This document shows, piece by piece, positions 40,791-53,030 of a DNA stretch of 64,000 nt; within the stretch, counting starts at the first letter, position 1; each line of letters begins with the position of its first letter. Origin of the DNA: Terebella lapidaria (lineage: Eukaryota; Annelida; Polychaeta; Terebellida; Terebellidae); assembly GCA_949152475.1 (NCBI GenBank), contig OX424564.1, positions 7,006,001-7,070,000 of the forward strand. Direction: 5' to 3'. The notes under the pieces were generated by a model, which saw only the letters and a list, made by a program, of their open reading frames with translations, made no database searches and was not told the DNA's origin. The position numbers were made by a program, and so were the translations under genes.

Positions 40791-43700
40791 ATGAGCACGC
40801 GTACAAAAATGAAAGTTTTAAGTTTGTACAAAGTTTTGTTACGTGAAAGTCAAAAGTTCACAAATTATAACTTTAGGTGAGCTATTATATATGGTACTGA
40901 TTACCAATGACATAATCCACGAAGTGGCAGATCCAGGAAATATGGGGAGCTAGAACCCTGCTACTATACTGTGATTTTCCCAGCCTGAGCGACGCGGAGC
41001 GTCTGAGATGGCTGTCATTCACCCTCGGGACGGAAATCGTTTGGACATCTTTTCAACTAATAAATCAAAATCTTCCACAACTGTACCTTCTAGGCCTCAT
41101 CTATATACCGAGAGGACATAGGGGATACATATTTGACAAACAATCAATGACTTTATCACTGAAATATCCTAACTTGAAAATGCGAACCAGATTGTGACAA
41201 CTTGACACATCTCATGGGCACATCCATTTTTCCAGCTGTATTGACCTGACGATTCACTTGGTGGCGCCACTTCTCATTATCTGAGATCGAGTTGTGGCGC
41301 CACCAAGCGAATCCAATGTCATACTATTGGGAAAATGGATAAACCCATGGCCCGGCCAAGAGCTTGTCAAAATCTGCTTCGCGTTTTCAAGTTGGGATAT
41401 TTCAGTGATAAAGTCATTGATTGTTTGTCAAATATGTATCCCCTATGTCCTCTCGGTATATAGATGAGGCCTAGAAGGTACAGTTGTGGAAGATTTTGAT
41501 TTATTAGTTGAAAAGATGTCCAAACGATTTCCGTCTCGAGGGTGAATGACAGCCATCTCAGACGCTCCGCGTCGCTCAGGCTGTGATTTTCCTAGCTCGT
41601 TTACACTGTTTTTCGCTAATATTTTTGTGATGCTAAACGCTATCGTTCTATAACTTGGCATACTTCACCTGGGAGTAAAACGGCAATTCTCCACCGAATT
41701 TCAGACTTCTACCTCAAAAATCGAAAAAGTTGGCAATCTACCCCAAAGTTAAATTTAGCCCGGTCATTTAATTTCTGGGTCCGCACACAATTTTGTGCAT
41801 TTGCTCGGTTTTGTAGTGGTGCAATCTTTCAAAATCAACATTTTTGTGTAGAAGACACCCCGATGTGTCTTCTTGTCTAAAATTACAACAATACTTCGAA
41901 TCCTGATGGATGTAAACAGGATCAAATCCTCGAATAAGCTCAGATTCTCGAGATCCCGTTTTTAGCTGAAATTTAACATTGGGGTAGATTGCCAACTTCT
42001 CCGATTATTGCGATAGAAGTCTGAAATTTGGTATAAAATTGCCGTTTGTCCCCAAGGTGAAGCAAGCCAAGTTATAGAACGATACTATTTAGCATCGCAA
42101 AGATATCGTCAAAAACCGGTGTAAACAAGTTAGAAAAATCAGAGTATAGTGCTAGAACCCGGCCATTGCGTGATTGGCAGAATGCAGAACCAGGATAGGC
42201 ATATATATTCTAGGACAGATTTCAGTAACTTCTACGGCCATTCAAAACAATGATAAAAACCCAAATTCAAGTCTCCATAGCTCCCTCCCTGAACGAGCAA
42301 AACCTAAGCAGCTTACATAACAAGCTAGCTAAAGGTAGAGTCACACCAACCCCGGATCCACTACGGATCATGGCGGACTTTCCCGGACCAACACGAACTG
42401 AAACCGGGGTGATCCGGGATGAAATGACGTTTTTTTCAGTCAACGGTCGTCCGACGGCAATCAAACGCAGGCCACCCCGGATAATCACGGCACCAAGAAG
42501 GATGACCCCGGATAAACACGGTATAACTACGGATTGCTTCCCAGACCACCCCGGTGTTAGTACGATTGGTCCCGGAGCCTACACGGATCACCACGAACCA
42601 TCACGGATCACCCCGATTGAACACGGACCATCCCATTTCACCCCGGACATAACACGGTCCGTCCCGGTTCATCCCGGCACAAAGACGGATCACCCCAGCA
42701 CAAACACGGACAACCCCGGACCACCCCAGACTGTCCCGATCGTAGCCGATTGTTATAAAAAGGAGCGTATTTTGGGGTTGATGACCATTGTTTGCCTACA
42801 TTCGTAGTGCATCCGGGGTGGTCCGTGTTGGTCCGTGGCAGTCTGTATTGTTCTTCAGGACCGAATATACTTCCCAGATGACTACGGATTGCCACGGAGC
42901 CACTACGGTGCCAACACGGTACTTCCCGGACCGTCACGGTATAACTACGGTTCCAACACGGTTCGGCCCGATCTGACTTTTCACCACGGACCATCACGGA
43001 CCATCACGGCAATTTTAAACAGTTTAAAAACGCCGGGGTCACTCCCCGGATTGCCCAGGATCACCCTGACACACCCAGGACGTTCCCGGACCGTCCAGGA
43101 CTGCTACGGATTACTTCCCGGACCACCCCGGATTTAGGTCCGGGACAATCCGGGGCGATCCGGGGTCCCGGTGTGACTGTAGCTTAATTTATTTAGCGTC
43201 AGGGTGCCTAATCATCGACCCTGTGACTGTCCTTAATCAACGACCCCTGCAAACACTGCCAAACAGCTGTGCAAAATAGACATCTGACAAAAACCACATT
43301 GAAAGTACTTCTAATACATATTCCAGCACATTTCACATTTCAGTTTATTCAAGTTTTGCCCAGCCGTTTGCAGGGGTCGATGATTAGGGAGAGGGTCGAT
43401 GATTTGGTACTCTGAAGCTACTCATCTCACTATACGAGAGGGTACAGGTGATAAGGCCGCCAAAGTGATCAGGCCACCATTGAGAGTATCAAACTGTGAG
43501 TTACAAGTGATGGATGAAGAATGGTATGACAGATAAGTTATGCCTGACTTATTTTGTTAGGATTATATCCACAGGCATTTGGAAACCATTTAATTGAGGG
43601 TACAATGTGCTATTTATAATAATATATACAAGGCACTCAAGCTCCTGTCGGGAAAATGGCGGTTGGACAAACACTCGAAACTTCAGAGCTCCAAAAATGA

Positions 43701-46700
43701 TACTTGCCCACGAGACTGATACAAACCAGGATATCCTGTGGAGACTGTGAAGACACTATATCCAAACTAGTACACTGTTGAAACATATATCCATGAAATA
43801 AGGGTTTTCTAGCACATTTTATATCACCAGTACCGCTTCCAAGACCTTGCGTGGCTGCACTGGCTGGAATTTGGATTCAAAACATCCGTTGTGCATTTGT
43901 TTGGGTAAAAAACACATGAGTTCATTAAACCATGTCCGTTTCTTGCGACATAATTGGTCAGCAAAAACAGCCGAACTGATGTGAGTACAGCTCGCTCTTC
44001 ACAGTCTCCACAGGATATCCTGGTTTGTATCAGTCTCGTGGGCAAGTATCATTTTTGGAGCTTTGAAGTTTCGAGTGTTTGTCCAACCGCCATTTTCCCG
44101 ACAGGAGCTTGAGTGCCTTGTATATATTATTATAGATAGCACATTGTACCCTCAATTAAATGGTTTCCAAGTGCCTGTGATTATATCTGTGTCATGAAGT
44201 GGTAAATCTGCTCGCTGTGCGCAATTGAGGAAAGGGGCAAATTTGGTGACTGTTGTCAAATTTACCAACAGTATCCAAATTTGGGGACCAGGGGTTGGTA
44301 AATTTGGGTACGTGGTATTGGACCAATATCCAAAAAAATGTTATGACTAAATTATATAATTATCAATGGACATCTAATGAAGTTGACAAAATGAAGTCTT
44401 CTGCAAGTGTACTAGTATATTAGGGGCCGGTCATTATAAGTTTGACCCCCCACCGATATCGAAAACCAATCTATGACCCCAGCCAAGATCCAAAATGAAA
44501 GTTGATTCCTTGACTCCGAAATTTTTGATGGAATGGGGAAAATGTATGAAAACCCTTATGAATTTCACTGGATTTTTACTGGACACCATAGTGAACTAAA
44601 AAATAACACAGGGCTCTGCACATATCATTGATGAGCAGGGAAGAATTGGTGAATCAGGCCATTCAGAACTGTTTTTTTTTTCTAGTCTTGAATCAGGTCT
44701 GTGTTGGCTCTATGATGGGCTCATAATGTTCTGCCACCATCCAAATCATGTGAGTCAGATTCACTATCCGGGTCATCCGAGGCGATCCAGGACTATTTTG
44801 CCATTCTGTGTGGAAAGGTCCATGTCTTTTACATGGTGGTTTGTGATAGTCCTGAGGTCTTTGGGGAATATCCTCAGTGGGGTCATGTGTTGAAAAAATT
44901 TTGTGTGGAAAACCGGTCTGTGGTTCTGACATACTAGTTCGGGTTCATTGGAAGGGATGATATGTTGCTCAGGGTGGTATGGGCTGGTTGATCCGTGGTT
45001 TGTTTGTGACAGGACCCTGCTGATCTGGGTTCGTCCTTGCTGGCACCGTGTTCAGCTGTAGTGCTGCTCCGTTAGGTCCAAAGTTGATTCTTGGTGACAA
45101 TGTTTCAATCTGAGTGATGAGTGTTGATCAATGCACATCAGGGCTCAGAATTGCCACTTGTGAGTAGCCATAGGCTCATAGCATTTCAGATTTGCTCCAA
45201 GGCAATAGAGCTCACGAGCCAATTGTAAAGTGATATTGAAATATGCTTCTATGAGCAAATTGGCTCCTGAAAATTGTTGAATGGGAGCGAAATAGGAGCC
45301 TTTGGCTCCTGGATAAAATTATAAATTTTGAGCCCTGATGCACACAGATTGCGGCATCTCTTGATGTTAGTGTTCATGGATGGTCCTCTGCAGGATCCGT
45401 TTCAGTGAGATTATGGTTTTGACTGAAAATGTTGAAAATGAAAGTGTGACCCCCCCCCCCCCCCAGTTTTTACCCCCCCCCCCCCCCCCCCACCTGATAA
45501 ATAATGACCGGCCCCTTACCTGCAAGATTATCTCATTTGAAGTAGCAAATAAATATCTGAGCTTCAGGCACGTCCAATGCTGCACCAAAAACCTGGGACG
45601 TTCCTGTCATTATTAGGTGTAGGACCAGTATAATTAGTTAAAAGGGGAAAAGAGAGGCCAAAAAAAAAAAGTATTATGGTTCGGTTTTTAAAAAAAACGA
45701 GTGATGCGCAGGGTTAAAACTGACGCGCGCGCATAACCAGAACCATAATACTTTTTTTTTTGGCCTAATGCACAAAACACGATCACTCCAGGAAACAGAT
45801 AAGTTTATTTGAGTACCCAAATTTACCAACCCCACAGTTGTCAAATTTGGGTACTGTTGTCAAATTTGACAACTCCCCCAAGAGTTGTCAAATTTGTCCC
45901 AATCCCCAACTGGCTGTGCGCAAGCCATTTTTTATTGCATATCAAAACAAATCTTGCTGCTGTCAAGTGAAGTAAATCTTCTCAAGTTTGTTCTTTTTGC
46001 AGAAGTCGATTAGATATACATGTAGATATAATATATTGTTTGTTAGTACTGCCTGTTTTCTTGTAGATCAATTATATTGTTTGTTACTGGTGTCAAGATG
46101 TTGTTTTATGGTGATATGCAGCCTTTATGGTGATATGCGGCCTCATCGCATGGTAACCTATACGAGTATTAGTATACAAGTTTAGTAAGGAAAATATAGG
46201 TTGAAAATTGGATGACAACCTGGCAAATAATTATATTATTCATCGTCTGATCTGTTCTGTGTGTGATGTGGTCTTGAAACTGTTCATGTGCAATGCCAAC
46301 CAGCTTGGGTAAAAAATCAGCGATATCAAAAATCACCTGTTTTCAAAATAGGGAATTCTCTGACTGTAACAGATAAGACGTAATATGATAGGTGTTGTCA
46401 AGCCTATATTCTATCAGACACCCATAAGAGATGGGTTTCTGATTCTTTGGCCGAGCGACCGAAGAGATTTCATTGCGGGCGCGTCTCTATCTGGGTCCCG
46501 CTGAAGAAATCGACCATTTATTCTATGTATAAACATGTAGGCTCATGTAGAAAAGGATGTACGTACAGGGTATGGCTGCTTCCTGTCAATGGTCACCTGT
46601 TGTATGCGATTAGATGTAATGGCTTATTCCTTTCTTATTTAACCAGCTGATTAATAGGACAGCCATTACCCAGTGGTAGTATGGCAATAGCTTATAGGTA

Positions 46701-47211
46701 CATGTATATGGCAATATGGCAATAGATCATGTGTAGGTGTGCGGCCCGTGAGCTCATATCTAATTATCTTGTTATGTATTTTGACAAGAGGTTGTTGACA
46801 TGAAGAGGCCATGGGTTATCAAAAGAAATCATTACTATGTGGCAGGAATAGTGAGATCTTTCAAGTCGAATGTCATTATGTTATCATTGTTTTCTGGCTC
46901 ATATTGTCTTCGCATTTCAGAACGTATTTCCAAATGCGAGTAAAAGACGCATTTCGGGAGAATAAAGGCCTCCAAGATGAGCAAAAAGTACAGGAATGTA
47001 TCAAGACAGCCGAGGAGAATTTGGAAGTCATACGGCGGCAGGTAAAAATCTACAGTCAAAACGAAACAGTATATGAAAGCATATTTGTATCATGTGAAAA
47101 TTGAATTTATACGTGAGTGGACTAATTATCCGAGTATTTCAGGTGATGGTCGGACAGATGTACAAGGACGTGCCCATGATCCTAGAATCACCGGCGGGGA
47201 ACAAAACATAG
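40791..47211 (+). CDS. LYRM4: LYR motif-containing protein 4 / ISD11, mitochondrial Fe-S assembly
   Basis: Small mitochondrial subunit that stabilises the cysteine desulfurase NFS1 and binds acyl carrier protein during Fe-S cluster assembly. Three exons: 40,791-40,876, 46,921-47,041 and 47,143-47,211, with GT-AG junctions and consistent phase, giving exactly 91 aa, the length of human LYRM4. The LYR-type start is LSLYKVLLRESQKFTNYNF (Leu-Tyr-Lys instead of Leu-Tyr-Arg). RVKDAFRENKGL and VIRRQVMVGQMY match the human RIRDAFRENKNV and VIRRQVHIGQLY. Intron 1 is about 6.0 kb and packed with MITEs and foldbacks. AATAAA motifs follow at about 48,245. Confidence 0.92.
40959..42150. mobile_element. 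TACTCTG-type MITE copy 3, split by a foldback element
   Basis: The left end TACTATACTGTGATTTTCC and the right end GTGTAAACAAGTTAG then AAAAATCAGAGTATAGT are inverted. GCTAGAACCC flanks both sides (40,949-40,958 and 42,151-42,160), a 10-bp target duplication. The foldback at 40,981-41,582 lies 20-odd bp inside the left terminus. It starts 82 bp downstream of LYRM4 exon 1. Confidence 0.75.
40981..41582. mobile_element. 602-bp foldback element with 10-bp target duplication
   Basis: The left arm AGCCTGAGCGACGCGGAGCG then TCTGAGATGGCTGTCATTCA is mirrored on the right up to CGCTCCGCGTCGCTCAGGCT; outer arms are about 205 bp, with a second inner pair GATTCACTTGGTGGCGCCAC / GTGGCGCCACCAAGCGAATC. GTGATTTTCC lies on both sides (40,971-40,980 and 41,583-41,592). 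Confidence 0.8.
42330..43182. mobile_element. Element built of degenerate CGGATCACC words with inverted ends
   Basis: AGAGTCACACCAACCCCGGATCC-like sequence on the left and GGATCC..GGTGTGACTGT on the right are inverted (AGTCACACC / GGTGTGACT). Between them the DNA is almost entirely short variants of CGGA(C/T)CA(C/T)CCCGG and CACGGTTC. A short AT-rich centre (42,745-42,800) is followed by opposite-orientation words (GGTCCGTGTTGGTCCGTGG). The apparent 185-aa frame is a by-product of this composition, not a gene. Confidence 0.55.
43199..43424. mobile_element. ATCGACCCT-type palindromic MITE copy 2 (LYRM4 intron 1)
   Basis: TGCCTAATCATCGACCCTGT and CGACCCCTGCAAACACTGCC on the left are mirrored by GCAGGGGTCGATGATTAGGG and GGTCGATGATTTGGTAC on the right. 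It is the reverse-oriented relative of the copy in CYBA intron 1. Confidence 0.7.
43570..44179. mobile_element. 610-bp foldback element with 8-bp target duplication
   Basis: Arms of about 185 bp: CACAGGCATTTGGAAACCAT then TTAATTGAGGGTACAATGTG at the left is mirrored by CACATTGTACCCTCAATTAA then ATGGTTTCCAAGTGCCTGTG at the right. Inner arms share ATGGCGGTTGGACAAACACT. ATTATATC lies on each side (43,562-43,569 and 44,180-44,187). The centre is single-copy and non-coding. Confidence 0.75.
44425..45516. mobile_element. Harbinger-like non-autonomous element
   Basis: GGGGCCGGTCATTATAA at the left and ATAATGACCGGCCCC at the right are inverted, each bordered by TTA, the duplication typical of PIF/Harbinger elements. 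Two long C runs (45,449-45,464 and 45,474-45,491) lie near the right end. It is nested inside the element at 44,225 and itself contains a hAT-like MITE. Confidence 0.55.
45138..45341. mobile_element. hAT-like MITE
   Basis: CAGGGCTCAGAATT at the left and AAATTTTGAGCCCTG at the right are inverted and begin with the hAT-style CAGGG. Flanks ATGCACAT and ATGCACAC are an 8-bp duplication with one mismatch. It is 204 bp, with internal GGCTC words (TTGGCTCCTG, GGCTCATAG). Confidence 0.65.
45653..45766. mobile_element. Short foldback with poly-A/poly-T shoulders
   Basis: GGCCAAAAAAAAAAAGTATT then ATGGTTCGGTT is mirrored by AACCAGAACCATAATAC then TTTTTTTTTTGGCC. It is about 114 bp, with a CpG-rich centre (ACGCGCGCGC). 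Confidence 0.65.
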
Positions 47212-49309
47212 TGAACTAACAGCTGCTCTGTCGGCAGTAATCTTTGAACAGTCAAAACGAAACAGTAATGATAACTGCCGATCTGAAACAGTTTACCTCA
47301 CGTGGATATTTCCAACATATTTCTCATTCAGTGTGAGACATACTGGCTTGAATTTGATGTTCATTTTGTACCTGGATATAGTTGAGTGATATTTAAAGTT
47401 ATCCGTGTGGTGAGTGAGTACATGTATGCCTCAATAATAGTGCTTTTCTTCTCTAATGTATATCAGTTATTTCATGCACAATGCCTGTTGATTATTATCA
47501 TTTCGCTTGGATATTTGTTTGGAGTAAAAGTGGATCTCCAGTTGGGCCAAACCAATTTATTTACTCGGTCCCAATTATTGGACAAAGACGTCGTAGGGAG
47601 GGGAAAAAAAATATTTGTTGATTTTAGGTTATTTTGATGGCTAACGCAATGAAGGACACATACATGTAGCCTTATGAGTGTAACATTTCCTAAATTGTTG
47701 GGACTTTTCCAACAAGAGAATAAGAAAAAGTCTCACAATGTATTGTACAGAGGCCATCATAATGCTAAAATCTTGAAAATTATCTGCTAAAATGCAGAAA
47801 CAAAAAGTAATCTTTTGAAAACAATTCTTATTCTTTTCCATGTTGGTCAAAAAAGAAAGCAGAGGGTAAATAAATTGTTGTTGCCTTATCAGGTTTATGG
47901 TACTCAATGAAGACTGCTTGTTATACATGCACAGACCTACATTTGTATCGCTCCATAGAGAAACATGTGGTGACCATAATTGCAAAATTTATACTTTGGA
48001 TGAGTCCGTACAGCAAGGCGCTTACATTCCTGTCCAATTAAAAGTTTGGAAACACTATGAAAAATAATTTTCTGTTCAACCCAATACCATTAACTGTTTC
48101 ATAACAGCTGCAACGAACTATTATCAGTATTTGACCCTGTTACATTTAGTATTGTTACATGCACAATGAGCCATCATCATAGATGCTTACAGAGTGATTG
48201 TGCAAGAACTGAACGTGTTGAATGTTGTGTGTTTGCTTGGCAGTGAATAAATAAATACATGATACATCTATGTTGTTCATATATTGCTGACTATTCATGG
48301 TCAAATTTATTATTTAAAACACCTTTTCATGAATGCCAGTACATCTGAGACAACATCACATGTATCCATATGAACTTTATATATTTGTCATGCTTTGACT
48401 GTCACCATGGTTACATGCTATGCCTCGGTATGAATCATAATTCAATAACTTGAAGCATACATGTTAGTCAGATGAAATACCACACTGCCTTTGGAAACAT
48501 AAATTCCATGTCCATGTTCCTGGTTGTGTGATGTCAAAAACAGGAACAAGATATATTGACAGTGGTGGATTTCAAAATTTGTACCAAGTAACGTATTGGG
48601 TCCAGTTTACCGTGTTAGTAGCAGGGCAAGCCAAAGCAAGACCTGCAACAGCATGTGCAAAAATTAGGTTAAATTTCAGAAAATCACTGACTATTATACA
48701 TATAGCCTTGAATCCACTTTATTATGATTCAAATAACAGAAAGATATATGAAGTGAATTGCAAGGTTACAAAAATCAAACATTTTGGGGGAAAAGAGGGG
48801 GTGCTCTACTATTAGGGCATGTGCCACTATTAGGGCCAATACGGTAAATGTCAATTTAGACCACAGTGTCCAGGCAAGGTCGGATTTTGCAGTCGACAAT
48901 ATGATAAGATTCATCCACATGTTATGAAGTAGAGTGTTGACTGTTGAGAGACTGAAAACAGCTTTAATTCAATGCCTCTAAATCGACCATCAAAATATTC
49001 TGCAATTAGGATGAGGGAATTTAGATTACATTTCAACCACATTTAAATGTACAATCTTTATACAAATTTGGGTTTGACTATAGTTTACAGCCTGCAATTT
49101 GTTATTGAGTACATAACTTCTGAAATGGTGACCTCTTATTTGACCTCAAAAACTGTAAGAACGTGAATGTCTAGTTGTTTCCCTTTGCTATTAAAGTTAA
49201 ACTGATATATTTAACACGTACATTTGTATACCATTCCATGACTTATGAGGCGACAAATAAATTAAAAGAATATCCAAAATACCACTTTATATTGTGAAAC
49301 AAAATCAAT
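47212..49309. other. Convergent 3' region of LYRM4 and the GT10 gene
   Basis: No further exon was recognised. The 3' UTR of LYRM4 repeats a 17-base word from intron 2 (CAGTCAAAACGAAACAGTA at about 47,051 and 47,248). AATAAATAAAT at 48,245 could end LYRM4 transcripts; a minus-strand AATAAA at 48,717-48,722 could end the fucosyltransferase transcript. Confidence 0.35.
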
Positions 49310-50966
49310 TTAAATATGTTCTCGGAGGTGTATTGTCCTTGGGACGTAGTACTTCTTAATACAACCCGAGGTCTCCCACCAGTCGTGGGGATTCAGGTCA
49401 TGTTCGTACAGATCTGGATCGTTCCTGTGCAAGATCTCACAAATCCTACAGAAGGCCGTCTTCGTCTGTCTCCTGTTGGTGCGATAGTATGGTTTATAGG
49501 CCAGGTATTTGAGGTATTCCTCGTCATTTTTGTCTAGGTATAAGAGGTATTCAGCCAGTTCCTTTGGAGAATTGAAGTCCCTCACGTCTATGAATGAGTG
49601 AGGTGGTAGACGATCAGTGTAGTTACCTCCACCTAGAACCACAGGGACCCAGTTCCCTTGTAGAGTCCTAAACGGCTTCTCTGTCATGTAATCCTTGCAG
49701 TAGCTGTTCTCAAAGGCAAAGTAGAACTTGTAGTATTGCTGCAGGTGCTCGAAGCATTCGAAGCCCTCACCGGGACACGACAGGTTCCCACATTGCCCAT
49801 AGACGTCGACGTCCATGTAAGCTCTGAGGGCCTCGACGTACTCAAAACGAAAGCTATGGGACTTCCCACAGGCAGACACCACCCAACTAGCCAGACTTGT
49901 CTTCTTCGACATGATCTCGGTCGTGTTCAATGGCGCCGTCGACACAAAACGTTTCTCCGACTTGAAGATGGGCAGTGTTATGGTCGAGTCTGTCCGATAT
50001 GTCACTGTGATGTTGAACACCCCCTCCAAACCCTTCAAAGTGCCAAAGGGTCCGAATGCAGGTCTCGGTGGCTCGTCATTCCAGAAAATGTACACCTATA
50101 GATATGGGGAGCATGGTGCAGTGTAGATGTAGTTGATATAACTGGTCTCGAACTTCGGTACTTCTGCGCACCTGTGCAATTACCAATCAACAACCCGGTC
50201 TAAAACATGTGAGGTGAATGTTGGGACTTACTTGGTCTTGCTTTCCTCTGGGTGGCAGAACTTCACTGAGCCTCTGTGTCTTGTTGAGCATGGTGGTCAG
50301 TGCGAATACGAAGTACATGACAGCGTCAGCTGAGAGGATTTCCTGGTGATCCAGTGTCGTGCGACAGTTGTTATACTTAGGACAGTGTTTGAGAAAGGGT
50401 TCCCTGCCGAGACCAAACACCCAGTCAGGCTTGGAGTAGAGCCATGTCCAGAGTAGGATGGTCTTGGGCGGGTCCTCTAGAGGAGAATGGTCCACGGATG
50501 GTTGGTGTTCCTTCTCTGGGGGCGGCCCTGGATGCAAGCCAAGTCTCGCGAGGAAGTCGAAAGATCGTTCTAGGGTGGGAGGAAGAGGTTCTCTTTCTGC
50601 ACAATCTGTATCATCCTCAGGACAAGTGCTTTTTTCTTTGATAGTTTCGTTCGTGACTGGCCCATTGTCTACCGAATATGAAGAACTTTGCTCGTTGTCG
50701 GAAATAGTTGGGGATTTCATTGACGTTGAGTTGATCTCGTCTATGTCTTGTTCTTTTGTGAATGCTCCCATGTCTTTTGCCATCATTTGTGTGACCAAAT
50801 TTTTGGAATAGACATTGGAGATCCTCGAGTCTACTCTATTAACTTGGAAATCGGCCAGTAAGAACAACAAGGAACAGACGGACGCTGTTGTCAAAGTGAA
50901 GCAAAAATACCACACGCGTTTCAGACGGAACCGCATTCTGAACTCGTTTGTTGTTAGTAGCTTCAT
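49310..50966 (-). CDS. Alpha-1,3-fucosyltransferase family (GT10) type II Golgi protein
   Basis: It transfers fucose from GDP-fucose to glycans in the Golgi lumen. Two coding exons (minus): 50,966-50,232 and 50,095-49,310, joined in phase 0 (..GKQDQ|VYIFWNDEPP), giving 506 aa. The N-terminus has basic residues then a membrane anchor of about 20 residues (WYFCFTLTTASVCSLLFLLA, residues 19-38), followed by a long Ser/Glu/Pro-rich stem to about residue 150. The acceptor-side region contains ILLWTWLYSKPDW and LSADAVMYFV. The conserved GT10 donor motif YKFYFAFENSYCKDYMTEKP is followed by WVPVVLGG. Several Asn-X-Ser/Thr sites occur. Position within the FUT3-7/9/10/11 and invertebrate groups is not decided here, so no symbol is given. 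A 36-nt exon-like block at 51,060-51,095 and an acceptor near 51,003 suggest 5' UTR exons. Confidence 0.85.
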
Positions 50967-51496
50967 AATGATTTACATTATCAACACTCACACAAATCCT
51001 GTAAACGTTATGCCATATCGGTGTCGAAAACAACGAGGAACATATGTTTGAAATTGAACAATACCTGTTATCGGAGTCAACATTGATATCTGGAAAGAAA
51101 TGAAGACTGTAACATTAGGCTTTATTGATTACCTGTTTATTTTTGCACCAGTCGTAGACTATGGTTGTTAACGATATGTCATCGTTTATAGGTCATTTTC
51201 TGATATAAAATTTCATTGAAGTGTGCTACATATATAATGAGCAATCCATATATTTGATATTACAAAGCATGCGCCATAGACATTGATTAAATGCGAGTAT
51301 CAGAGTTATAAAGCTGTTTAGACAACGATTTTTTGATTCCGTTAATGGAGGGTGTAGTACACTGTTTATTTCAATATCCGTCCTGACTTCATGTCGTTAT
51401 GTGTACTATGTGATGATCAGGTTTGCCACAAACCGAATGTCCATTGTCCACAACAGAAAATTATCTTAGACGTTATTGTGTCATGAAAAAGATTTA

Positions 51497-51913
51497 AGGT
51501 CGTCCGCTCCAAACAGTGAGGTGAGGGGCTCAAAGAGTTTTTTTTTTCAAGGAAATAACTGTAAAAACATAATCTAGAGCTTCAAAATGACATATTTTTT
51601 AGAGTAACTGATCAGCATCCTAAAACTGAAAAGAAAATAGGGGGTCATAGTATCCGTTCGCATGGAAAACACGATGCAAGATGTGAATATGGACAAAAAA
51701 GGTGCAAAAATACCATAATTTATGTCCTTTTGGATAAATGTTTGTGATTTTGATCGAATATGTCGAAGAAACCAGCACGGTGACCCCCTATTTTCTTCTC
51801 ATTATTAGGATGCTGATCAGTGACTCCATAAAAGAGGTCATTTTGAAGAGATAATATTCAAGATATAACTTTTAAATTTTGACTCTTCGTTACCTCACTG
51901 TTCGTAGCGGACT
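51497..51913. mobile_element. Foldback MITE upstream of the GT10 gene
   Basis: GTCCGCTCCAAACAGTGAGGT at the left is mirrored by ACCTCACTGTTCGTAGCGGAC at the right. Inner arms ACTGATCAGCATCCTAA and AAATAGGGGGTCA face TTAGGATGCTGATCAGT and TGACCCCCTATTT. It is about 417 bp with no ORF. Confidence 0.65.
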
Positions 51914-53030
51914 AACGTTACGTTATTTAAAGCATATTGGTCGGAAGCCAAAACTTCATGGATTTTTTTATGCTTTATATTTCGCTGGGAATTTTTATCT
52001 TTTATTTATATTTTTCATCATTTATTTCAACTGGAATCACGTAATACATAAATATACAAAACACATACACACATGTAATATTACTTCTCTCACAGATAGC
52101 ACAATGGTAAGGAGACGAACAGTATTTGTAATTTTGATTCTGATCTGAAATATACATGTACATTTACGGTAAGCAAGACATTTAACAGAATGTTACATTA
52201 AGTTGATATAGTACATGTATATATTAGCAAGGGGAGAATAATGTCCATTGTACAACAGTCTGTAGTTCATCTTCACATGTTCGAGATTGACAACTAGCAG
52301 CAGACATTATAGTTTGGCATACTATTGACCTTTTTGATACTATGGTAATAATATATAAAAATTGACATGGAAAGTAGTCTATATTTTCTCATAAATATGT
52401 CCCCAACGATCATAGAAATTATGTTTATTTTTGTTTTTCATATTGATCTCCTTTTTTTTTATCAACAACTTGCTTATTTTCTACGACCAAAAATGTTGAA
52501 AATTACTTTTTGCTGGCGAATAAAAAAACAACGACAACTAAAAGAAAACTGTTGGATTCTATCTATTCTAGACCAAGATTTTTAGTTGGTGAGTAACCCC
52601 GAAACAGAAATGTTACATTTAGATGTGAAAAAAAATATTGATTGAATTAAGATATTTCAATATGTTGGTCAAAATTCAATACATTATAGGCCAAGATCTG
52701 TTGTGTCTTTTTTCGATTTCACCAAGAATGATTTTATGTTTCTGAAACAAACAAACAAAATCACATAATTAATTCTATTCAATCAAATAAGAGTCATTGG
52801 TTTGTAGAAACGAGGTCAGTACAGTCAGGTTTTAAAATATTTCATATCAATCCTGTAGCCCAGAGGCCTACAGTATGCCTTTTCAATGATCACTCATTTA
52901 TAGAACTCGTAATATTTTGTTTTAAAAAAATGATGTAACTCGCGATGTGAAAGGGACGGCCGTTGCCAATTATTTTTACAATGTCCTGTAGGTTATGACA
53001 TCAGCGCCATCTATTGAATGGTTATATAGA
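51914..53030. other. Intergenic DNA between the divergent GT10 and ZFP64-like genes
   Basis: AT-rich; no exon, RNA gene or clear repeat recognised. Confidence 0.4.

Larger units (their letters stand above)
44225..45913. mobile_element. Inverted-repeat element with CAAATTT-rich ends and 11-bp target duplication
   Basis: The left end (GGGGCAAATTTGGTGACTGT then TGTCAAATTTACCAACAG) is mirrored by the right end (TACCCAAATTTACCAACCCC ... AGTTGTCAAATTTGTCCC). GCTGTGCGCAA occurs at 44,214-44,224 and 45,914-45,924. A target duplication of this length suits Mutator-like elements. Three smaller elements are nested inside. No transposase is seen. Confidence 0.6.

Noticed and set aside
42250-42807. 185-aa open frame rich in Pro/Thr/Asp/His
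   Set aside because: It is produced by the repeated CGGATCACC-like words of an inverted-repeat element; no domain, and the composition explains the absence of stops.
46811-46920. MGYQKKSLLCGR... as the LYRM4 N-terminus
   Set aside because: This is intron sequence read through. The exon at 40,791-40,876 supplies the conserved LYR-type N-terminus in the right phase and gives the family length of 91 aa.
49736-50811. Plus-strand frames of 117-121 aa
   Set aside because: They are antisense shadows of the fucosyltransferase exons.
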